Source: JAYQPQ01 sp038145405
GTDB lineage: Bacteria; Pseudomonadota; Gammaproteobacteria; Pseudomonadales; GM7GCV1
Reading direction: 5' to 3'
Assembly: GCA_038145405.1 (NCBI GenBank)
Contig: JAYQPQ010000059.1
Span: forward strand, 1-10,808
Length of the DNA: 10,808 nt
Positions 5,786-10,808 of this stretch are shown here, one piece after another. Both the position numbers and the translations under genes were made by a program. The first letter of the stretch is position 1. Each line of letters begins with the position of its first letter. The notes under the pieces were generated by a model, which was not told the origin of the DNA, did not search any database, and was given only the letters and a program-made list of their open reading frames with translations.

Positions 5786-6350
5786 GGCCAGCTCCACCGG
5801 AGAGCCGACCGAAGTTGACGCCGGCCGCTCGCGCTGCGAGCTGTAGCCGATCGGCAAAGGGTGCGTTGAACACCAGATCCATCGGCGCCGGCGCTGTCAG
5901 CCAGGCATTCTGGCGAATCTCATCTTCCAGTTGGCCCGGACCCCAGCCGGCATAACCCAGCAGCATCAGTGTGGGGCTGGGCTGGTTTTCTCCTGCCATA
6001 GCCTGAATGATGTCGCGCGATGCGGTCAGACTGATCTCCTCCGATACCTGCAGGCTCGACTCCCACTGGCCGTCGCCGGTGCGATGCAGGATAAATCCGC
6101 GCTCCAGGCTGACCGGTCCGCCGCTGAGCACGACCTGGCTGCGCTGGGCACTGCCGCCTTCGATTTCCATTTGGTCGAAGATATCGCCCAGGGTGACCTC
6201 GGTAGGGTGATTGATCACCAGGCCCATGGCGCCCTCCGCCGAGTGCTCGCAGATCAGACTGACGGTGCCGGCAAAGTTGGGATCGGCCATGGAAGGCATG
6301 GCAATGAGCAATTGCCCGGTGAGGTGGGTGGGGATTTCAAAACCCGGCAT
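5778..6350 (-). CDS. yqgE: YqgE/AlgH family protein
   Basis: A 190-residue protein of the YqgE/AlgH family (DUF179). HLTGQLLIAMPSM (9-21), the acidic DPNFAGTVSLICEH, GAMGLVINHPT (40-50), VLSGGPV and MLLGYAGWGPGQLEDEI (about 128-144) are the conserved blocks. The name AlgH comes from an alginate-regulation report in Pseudomonas; a molecular function has not been firmly established, and the compact alpha/beta fold lacks clear catalytic residues. The gene pair yqgE–ruvX is conserved across proteobacteria. The ATG at 6348-6350 shares one base with the queG stop (TGATG), and the stop overlaps the ruvX start by 8 nt, so all three genes should be co-transcribed and translationally coupled. Confidence 0.95.
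   Translation of the reverse strand: MPGFEIPTHLTGQLLIAMPSMADPNFAGTVSLICEHSAEGAMGLVINHPTEVTLGDIFDQMEIEGGSAQRSQVVLSGGPVSLERGFILHRTGDGQWESSLQVSEEISLTASRDIIQAMAGENQPSPTLMLLGYAGWGPGQLEDEIRQNAWLTAPAPMDLVFNAPFADRLQLAARAAGVNFGRLSGGAGRA
5792..5798 (-). promoter_or_regulatory. ribosome binding site deciding the ruvX start
   Basis: GGTGGAG on the minus strand, inside the last codons of yqgE, is followed by 6 nt and then GTG (5785-5783). This favours the 145-residue RuvX over the longer versions starting at 5797 or 5857. Confidence 0.5.
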
Positions 6351-7414
6351 CAGGGGATCGCTTCCAGCTGGTCAATGGCCCATTCTATATGTTCGCGCAC
6401 CAGTTGCGATTCGGTGTCAGCCTGCTTGAGCGCCGCCAGCGCCAGCTTGTTGTCGCCGCTGTTGCCCAGGCCAACAGCCAGGTTGCGGCGCCAGCGCTGG
6501 TAGCCGATGCGCCTGATGGGCGACCCCGCCGTACGCTGCAGAAACTCCTCTTCGCTCCAGTTGAACAGCTCTACCAGCGCACTGTCTTCCAGCTGATGTC
6601 GCGGTCGATAATCATCCTCCCGATTGGCCGGACTCTCCCGGTTCCAGGGGCAAACCAGCTGGCAGTCGTCGCAGCCGAATACGCGGTTGCCCATTTTGCT
6701 GCGCAGCTCCAACGGGATGCTGCCTTGATGCTCGATAGTTAGATAGGAAATGCAGCGGCGCGCGTCCAGCACATAGGGCTGGGGAAAGGCGTCGGTGGGA
6801 CAGGCCTTGAGACAGGCGCGACATTTACCGCAGTCGTCCGCGACCGGTCGATCGTCTAGGGGCAGTTCGAGCGAGGTGTAGATTTCACCGAGAAAATGCC
6901 AGGAACCCGCAGCGCCTGAGAGTAACAGCGTGTTCTTGCCGATCCAGCCCAGGCCGGCTTGCTGTGCCAGCGGTTTTTCCAGAACCGGGGCACTGTCGAC
7001 GAAGGGGCGCTGGTTCAGATCTTCGCCCCACCAGAGGCGGATGCGTTCAGCCAGTCGCGCCAGTCGCTGCCGCATCAGCAGGTGGTAGTCGCGGCCCAGT
7101 GCGTAGCGCGAAATATAAGCCTTCTCCGGCTGCTCTAATATGCGTAGTGGCTGGGTGTCGGGCTGAAAATAAGGCATGCGTACGACGATAGCGCGCATCG
7201 CTCCCGGCACCAGCTGTTGCGGGTTCAGGCGCAGCTCGCGACGCTGCTGCATCCAGGCCATGTCGCCCTGATAGCCGGCAGCCAGCCAGCGATCCAGTTT
7301 GTCTTGCCACTGCGTCATGTCGAGATGCGTCACGCCAACCTGGTCGAAGCCGAGTTCGGCGCTCCACTGATCGAGCAGGGCGCGCAACTGAAGCAGACGG
7401 GATTCTGGAGTCAT
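6350..7414 (-). CDS. queG: epoxyqueuosine reductase QueG
   Basis: QueG carries out the last step of queuosine synthesis, reducing epoxyqueuosine to queuosine in the wobble position of GUN-anticodon tRNAs. It uses a cobalamin cofactor and two [4Fe-4S] clusters in the cytoplasm. The protein has 354 residues. The cobalamin-domain hallmarks are ISRYALGRDYH (101-111), VDSAPVLEKPLAQQAGLGWIGK (139-160, with acidic D140) and GSWHFLGEI. The ferredoxin-like part has C195, C198, C201 and C205 in CGKCRACLKACP, then C221, then C248, C251 and C255 in CDDCQLVCPWN, the eight cysteines needed for two clusters. HEAT-like helical repeats close the C-terminus. I chose ATG at 7412-7414 (MTPESRLL), because an upstream ATG at 7513 would add 33 unrelated residues that run through the divergent nnr start. 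First gene of the leftward queG–yqgE–ruvX operon. Confidence 0.96.
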   Translation of the reverse strand: MTPESRLLQLRALLDQWSAELGFDQVGVTHLDMTQWQDKLDRWLAAGYQGDMAWMQQRRELRLNPQQLVPGAMRAIVVRMPYFQPDTQPLRILEQPEKAYISRYALGRDYHLLMRQRLARLAERIRLWWGEDLNQRPFVDSAPVLEKPLAQQAGLGWIGKNTLLLSGAAGSWHFLGEIYTSLELPLDDRPVADDCGKCRACLKACPTDAFPQPYVLDARRCISYLTIEHQGSIPLELRSKMGNRVFGCDDCQLVCPWNRESPANREDDYRPRHQLEDSALVELFNWSEEEFLQRTAGSPIRRIGYQRWRRNLAVGLGNSGDNKLALAALKQADTESQLVREHIEWAIDQLEAIP

Positions 7415-7419
7415 TCGCC

Positions 7420-7425
7420 TATAAT
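7420..7425 (+). promoter_or_regulatory. consensus -10 box upstream of nnr
   Basis: A perfect TATAAT lies 37 bp before the nnr ATG in the 48-bp gap between divergent queG and nnr. Initiation about 7 bp downstream would give a leader of about 30 nt. No convincing -35 is seen 15-18 bp upstream, so the promoter may be weak or activator-assisted. On the minus strand the same site offers CATTAT as a poorer -10 that would place queG initiation almost at its ATG. Confidence 0.4.
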
Positions 7426-7462
7426 GCCGCAAACTCCCTGCTTTCATGAATGCGAATCCACC

Positions 7463-8980
7463 ATGGCCCGCCACCACCTGGACCAGATCGACTCCCTGTA
7501 TTCCGCCGCACAAGCGCGGGAGCTGGATCGTCTCGCCCTACAGGAGCTGGGACTGCCTGGCATCCTGCTGATGAAGCGCGCCGGGCGCTCGGCCTTTGCC
7601 CTGTTACGCCAGTATTGGCCGGTCACCAGCCAAATCGAAGTCTTCTGTGGGGTCGGCAACAACGCCGGCGACGGCTATGTGCTGGCCGGGCTGGCTGCCG
7701 CTCAGGGCTGGCAGGTGCAGGTTTGGGAAGTGGCGGCCGAACGGGTTGCTGGAGATGCCGCCATGGCGAGGGACTTTGCCCTTGAATCCGGCGTTCGACT
7801 CGGTGCCTGGCAGGATTACCAGGCACTGGAAGATACCCAGGTGCTAGTCGATGCTCTGCTCGGAACCGGTTTCCGCGGGGCGCTGAAGGCATCCCTGGTG
7901 CCGGTGATCGAGGCTATCAACGCGCGCGAACTGCCGGTTCTGTCACTCGATCTGCCATCCGGCCTGCAGGCCGATACCGGTGCCGCCGACACCATCGCGG
8001 TGCGGGCGACCGTGACGCTGAGTTTCGGCCTGATGAAAGCGGGCCTGCTTACTGGTGCAGCGCCGGATTACTGCAGTGCACTGTGGCTGGAAGACCTGGA
8101 TTTGCCACTCGCCCTGACTCAAGGTCTCAGTCCGCGGGCCCGGGTGCTCGGTGGTGCGGACCTGCAGGTTGTGCGGCGGCGGCGGCCGCGTTCGGCACAT
8201 AAGGGGCAATTTGGCACCCTGGCAGTTCTGGGCGGCGATTTAGGCATGGGCGGCGCCGCCATGCTGGCTGCTGAGTCCGCATTGGCATCGGGTGTCGGCC
8301 GGGTACGCCTGGTCACGCGCGCAGCGCATGTGGCGGCAGCGCTGGCGCGCTGCCCAGAACTGATGGTACAGGGTCTGGAGGACACGGAAAGTCTGCCCGC
8401 GCTATTGCGCGATTGCACGGCTGTGGCGGTTGGCCCCGGCCTGGGGCTGTCGTCCTGGTCGGCGCAACTGCTCGAGGCGGGGCTGCAGGCGGGCAAACCG
8501 ATGGTGATCGATGCCGACGCGCTGACTCTCCTGGCAGCACAACCGCAGCAACTCGCATCTTTGAAAAGTGAATCCATACTCACCCCGCACCCCGGTGAAG
8601 CCGCGCGCCTGCTCGGATGCACCGCGGCGGAAATACAAAGCGACCGATTTGACGCCCTCGATCGCCTGGCGGAACTCTCGGCGGCCACCATAGTGCTTAA
8701 GGGCGCGGGCAGTCTGGTGACGAGCCCAGAACAGCCATTCGCACTTTGCAGGCAGGGCAACCCCGGTCTGTCCGGTGCCGGCACCGGCGATGTGCTGACC
8801 GGGCTGATCGGTGCCCTGCTGGCAAGGGGTCTGCCGGTGGGGGAGTCGGCCCGTGCTGCCGTGCTATTGCACGCCCTGGCTGGCGATGCGGAAGCGGCTG
8901 CTGGCGAACAAGGCATGCGCGCCTCCGAATTGCTGCCGCATATACGCCGGTTGATTAACGGACTGCCCCCACATGACTAG
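7463..8980 (+). CDS. nnr: bifunctional NAD(P)HX epimerase / ADP-dependent NAD(P)HX dehydratase
   Basis: A metabolite-repair enzyme that rescues hydrated NADH/NADPH: the N-terminal domain interconverts the R and S epimers and the C-terminal ribokinase-like domain dehydrates the S form using ADP. At 505 residues it is the full two-domain type. The YjeF-N domain (about 1-215) has GVGNNAGDGY (63-72), VDALLGTG (129-136) and SLDLPSGL (161-168). The dehydratase domain (about 225-505) has HKGQFGTLAVLGG (246-258), VAVGPGLG (321-328), LTPHPGEAARLL (373-384), VLKGAGSLV (411-419) and GNPGLSGAGTGDVLTG (432-447) with the catalytic aspartate D443. The ATG at 7463-7465 gives the usual N-terminus (SLYSAAQARELD); the frame is open further upstream but that part overlaps queG. 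The gene starts the rightward nnr–tsaE–amiB–mutL operon, the same order as in E. coli and Pseudomonas. Confidence 0.97.
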   Translation: MARHHLDQIDSLYSAAQARELDRLALQELGLPGILLMKRAGRSAFALLRQYWPVTSQIEVFCGVGNNAGDGYVLAGLAAAQGWQVQVWEVAAERVAGDAAMARDFALESGVRLGAWQDYQALEDTQVLVDALLGTGFRGALKASLVPVIEAINARELPVLSLDLPSGLQADTGAADTIAVRATVTLSFGLMKAGLLTGAAPDYCSALWLEDLDLPLALTQGLSPRARVLGGADLQVVRRRRPRSAHKGQFGTLAVLGGDLGMGGAAMLAAESALASGVGRVRLVTRAAHVAAALARCPELMVQGLEDTESLPALLRDCTAVAVGPGLGLSSWSAQLLEAGLQAGKPMVIDADALTLLAAQPQQLASLKSESILTPHPGEAARLLGCTAAEIQSDRFDALDRLAELSAATIVLKGAGSLVTSPEQPFALCRQGNPGLSGAGTGDVLTGLIGALLARGLPVGESARAAVLLHALAGDAEAAAGEQGMRASELLPHIRRLINGLPPHD

Positions 8981-9410
8981 GCCCAGCGAGCGCTGTCTGG
9001 TGGCATCGGAGGCCGAGATGCTGGCGCTGGGCGCCCGTCTGGCGCCGCGCCTGCTCGAACATGGCGTGGTGGCGGTGTATCTGATGGGTGATCTGGGGGC
9101 CGGTAAGACCACCCTGTGTCGCGGCATTCTGCAAGGTTTGGGCTATCGCGGACGGGTGCGCAGCCCGACCTACACCCTGATGGAAACTTACCAGCTTTCA
9201 GATACTTGTGTATGCCATTTCGACCTTTATCGTATGAATCATCCAGAAGAGCTTGAATTTATTGGCTGCCGAGATTATTTTGTGCAGGGTAACATCTGTC
9301 TGGTGGAGTGGCCCGAGAAAGGCGAAGGCTGGCTCCCCCCGCCAGATTTGGAAATTGGCATCGCTCAGGTCTCGCAACAGAGACAGGTCAGGCTGGAGTG
9401 GCATCGATGA
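8973..9410 (+). CDS. tsaE: tRNA N6-threonylcarbamoyladenosine synthesis ATPase TsaE
   Basis: TsaE (YjeE) works with TsaB and TsaD in transferring the threonylcarbamoyl group to A37 of ANN-decoding tRNAs, and is usually essential. The 145 residues have Walker A GDLGAGKTT (39-47), SPTYTLMETY (64-73, switch-like), HFDLYR (82-87) and VEWPEKG (111-117). The ATG at 8973 overlaps the end of nnr by 8 nt; the stop overlaps amiB as ATGA. The middle of the gene is odd in composition: I count 48 G+C in the 120 bases at 9181-9300 (40%), against 37 of 60 (62%) at 9061-9120. The encoded residues (about 70-109) are nonetheless conserved, so the gene is intact. Confidence 0.96.
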   Translation: MTRPSERCLVASEAEMLALGARLAPRLLEHGVVAVYLMGDLGAGKTTLCRGILQGLGYRGRVRSPTYTLMETYQLSDTCVCHFDLYRMNHPEELEFIGCRDYFVQGNICLVEWPEKGEGWLPPPDLEIGIAQVSQQRQVRLEWHR

Positions 9411-10756
9411 AGACTGCTGGCTGGTCGATAAGGCTCGATAGACACCCGGGGTGGCAGGGAATCTGCGCCCTGCTGACGCTGACGCTGCTCAATCCGCTGG
9501 CTCAGGCTCAGACCCGCATCGACCAGATGCGTCTGTGGCGTTCCCCCGACAGCACGCGAGTGGTATTCGACCTGAGTGGCAGTGTCGAGCACAGCCTGTT
9601 TGAACTAGAAAATCCCCATCGCATCGTGCTCGACCTCGACAAGGTCGTGGTAGCAGCCGACACAGCGCAACTTGAATTGACCAACACCCCGGTGCAGCAG
9701 ATTCGTACCGGCAGCCGTCCCGACGGCGGCCTGCGCATCGTGTTCGATATGCGCAGCGAGGCCCAGCCGCGCTCCTTTGTGCTGGAGCCGACCGAGGGTT
9801 ACGGCCATCGCCTGGTGGTCGACCTCTTTGATGAGGCCAGGGCAACAGTGCGCACTATCGTGGATTTCACCGAGGTCAATCGCGATGTGCTGATCGCAAT
9901 TGATGCGGGCCACGGAGGCGAAGATCCGGGTGCCCTGGGACCCGGCAACGTGCAGGAAAAGCACATCGTTTTCGGCATTGCTCAGTCCCTGAAGCGCCAG
10001 ATTGATGCCATGCCAGGCTACTCCGCTGTGTTGGTGCGTACTGGCGATTATTACGTCTCGCTGCGCGATCGCGCCGAACGTGCCCGCGCCGAGCGAGCCG
10101 ATCTCTTTGTTTCCATTCACGCCGATGCCTTCGATCAGCCTTCCGCCTACGGTGCCTCGGTCTACGCGCTCTCCCAGCGCGGGGCCACAAGTGAAACCGC
10201 GTCCTATCTGGCGCAGCGGGAAAACCGCGCCGACCTCATTGGTGGCGTCGGCGAACTCAGCCTCAGGGACAAGGACGCGACCTTGGCGAGTGTGCTGCTC
10301 GATCTTTCCATGACCGCCACGCTGGACAGCAGCCTGCGCGTCGGCGACGAGGTGATACGCGAGCTGGGGCAGGTGACCCGCATGCACAAACGCCAGGTCG
10401 AGCAGGCCTCCTTCGTCGTACTGAAATCGCCCGATATGCCGTCCCTGTTGATTGAAACCGGCTTTATCTCCAACCCTGACGAGGTGCGCCGCCTCGCCGA
10501 TCCGTCCTTTCAGTCAACCCTGGCCGGGTCGATATTCCGCGGTATTCAACGTTACTTTGAACGCTATCCTCCCGAAGGCAGTCTGCTGGCCCAGAATATT
10601 TCCCTGCTGCCGAAGACCTATGTGATCCAGCGAGGCGATACACTATCCGAAATTGCCGAACGTTTCGGAGTATCCATGGCCTCGTTGCAGCAGCAGAACA
10701 ACCTTCGCGGTACGGTTATCCAGGTCGGACAGACCCTGTCGATCCCCGCCGGCTGA
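9407..10756 (+). CDS. amiB: N-acetylmuramoyl-L-alanine amidase AmiB with AMIN and LysM domains
   Basis: A periplasmic zinc amidase that cuts the lactyl-amide bond between MurNAc and the stem peptide during daughter-cell separation. The 449 residues comprise a signal peptide (1-34, ending LAQA before QT), an AMIN septal-targeting domain (about 36-140), the Amidase_3 domain (about 161-385) and a C-terminal LysM peptidoglycan-binding domain (404-447, YVIQRGDTLSEIAERFGV…). Zinc ligands are H169 in DAGHGG, E184 and H238 in SIHAD; the catalytic glutamate is E350 in LIETGF. The stretch 262-310 between them is the insert that in AmiB/AmiC blocks the site until an EnvC-type activator binds, so activator dependence is expected. 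The ATG at 9407 overlaps the tsaE stop as ATGA. E. coli AmiB lacks LysM, but other gammaproteobacterial AmiB proteins have it. The position before mutL supports the AmiB name. Confidence 0.95.
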   Translation: MKTAGWSIRLDRHPGWQGICALLTLTLLNPLAQAQTRIDQMRLWRSPDSTRVVFDLSGSVEHSLFELENPHRIVLDLDKVVVAADTAQLELTNTPVQQIRTGSRPDGGLRIVFDMRSEAQPRSFVLEPTEGYGHRLVVDLFDEARATVRTIVDFTEVNRDVLIAIDAGHGGEDPGALGPGNVQEKHIVFGIAQSLKRQIDAMPGYSAVLVRTGDYYVSLRDRAERARAERADLFVSIHADAFDQPSAYGASVYALSQRGATSETASYLAQRENRADLIGGVGELSLRDKDATLASVLLDLSMTATLDSSLRVGDEVIRELGQVTRMHKRQVEQASFVVLKSPDMPSLLIETGFISNPDEVRRLADPSFQSTLAGSIFRGIQRYFERYPPEGSLLAQNISLLPKTYVIQRGDTLSEIAERFGVSMASLQQQNNLRGTVIQVGQTLSIPAG

Positions 10757-10765
10757 TTCTCGGCG

Positions 10766-10808
10766 GTGGCTTCCATCCATATTCTTCCGGCCCGCCTCGC
10801 GGACCAGA
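10766..10808 (+). CDS. mutL: DNA mismatch repair protein MutL, first 14 codons (partial at right edge)
   Basis: GTG at 10766 opens a frame reading MASIHILPARLADQ to the window edge. This matches the start of MutL, whose N-terminus runs (I)xxLPxxLAxQIAAGEVV before the GHKL ATPase motifs; the catalytic part lies outside. Only 9 nt separate it from the amiB stop. The frame is the same as amiB, and the TGA at 10754-10756 excludes any start further upstream, leaving GTG as the only candidate. The order tsaE–amiB–mutL is conserved in gammaproteobacteria, which makes the call much safer than 14 residues alone would. Confidence 0.85.
   Translation, partial: MASIHILPARLADQ

Noticed and set aside
5786..5857. 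RuvX start at ATG 5857
   Set aside because: It would add 24 non-family residues overlapping yqgE deeply, while GTG at 5785 has a good ribosome binding site and gives normal length.
7217..7462. N-terminal extension of Nnr back to 7217
   Set aside because: The frame is merely open; it overlaps queG antisense, and the family N-terminus begins right after the ATG at 7463.
7415..7513. Longer QueG starting at an ATG at 7513
   Set aside because: The 33 extra residues are not QueG-like and would cross the divergent promoter and the nnr start.
8119..8916. 265-codon minus-strand frame inside nnr
   Set aside because: Antisense to the conserved dehydratase domain; Ser/Pro/Arg-rich translation with no recognisable motif.
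1..10808. Mobile elements, CRISPR arrays, tRNA or rRNA genes
   Set aside because: No transposase, integrase, spaced direct repeats, terminal inverted repeats or tRNA-like cloverleaf was seen on reading both strands by eye.

Overview
The window looks like ordinary core chromosome of a high-GC gammaproteobacterium. The gene orders rdgB–DUF4426–metW–metX–yggT–proC–yggS, ruvX–yqgE and queG // nnr–tsaE–amiB–mutL resemble the Pseudomonas/Cellvibrionales lineage; the closer placement is my inference from gene order and protein sequence, with no database search. All protein-coding genes but one look intact. No tRNA, rRNA, insertion sequence, phage or CRISPR sequence is visible.

Layout. The left edge (to 220, + strand) is the C-terminus of a beta-CASP/MBL-fold RNA-processing nuclease. 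Facing it is a tightly packed seven-gene leftward operon (236-5163): yggS, proC, yggT, metX, metW, a DUF4426 gene and rdgB. Its genes overlap by 4 nt or are 9 nt apart, and four of the seven start with GTG. Next comes a 156-bp rightward remnant (5196-5351), then a second leftward operon, queG–yqgE–ruvX (7414-5348). A short divergent promoter region (7415-7462) separates it from a rightward housekeeping operon: nnr, tsaE, amiB and the first 14 codons of mutL (10766 to the window end).

The notable item is the remnant at 5196-5351. Its first 18 residues read as the N-terminus of the type IV pilus retraction ATPase PilT, and its remaining 33 residues read as the C-terminal tail of the paralogue PilU. 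The two are joined in frame at a DL/DLRL motif. Related bacteria carry intact pilT and pilU in tandem at exactly this place, divergent from yggS. I interpret the 51-codon ORF as the scar of an in-frame deletion that removed both catalytic cores, probably at a short GACCTG-type microhomology. The retained ends also hold what look like control elements of the neighbours: a leftward promoter for the yggS–rdgB operon in the pilT end, and an intrinsic terminator for the queG–yqgE–ruvX operon in the pilU end.

Functionally the window combines proline synthesis (ProC), PLP homeostasis (YggS), methionine synthesis (MetX/MetW), nucleotide-pool sanitation (RdgB), tRNA modification (QueG, TsaE), metabolite repair (Nnr), RNA/DNA maintenance (RuvX, MutL) and cell separation (AmiB). 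If no other pilT/pilU copies exist, the strain should be unable to retract type IV pili normally.
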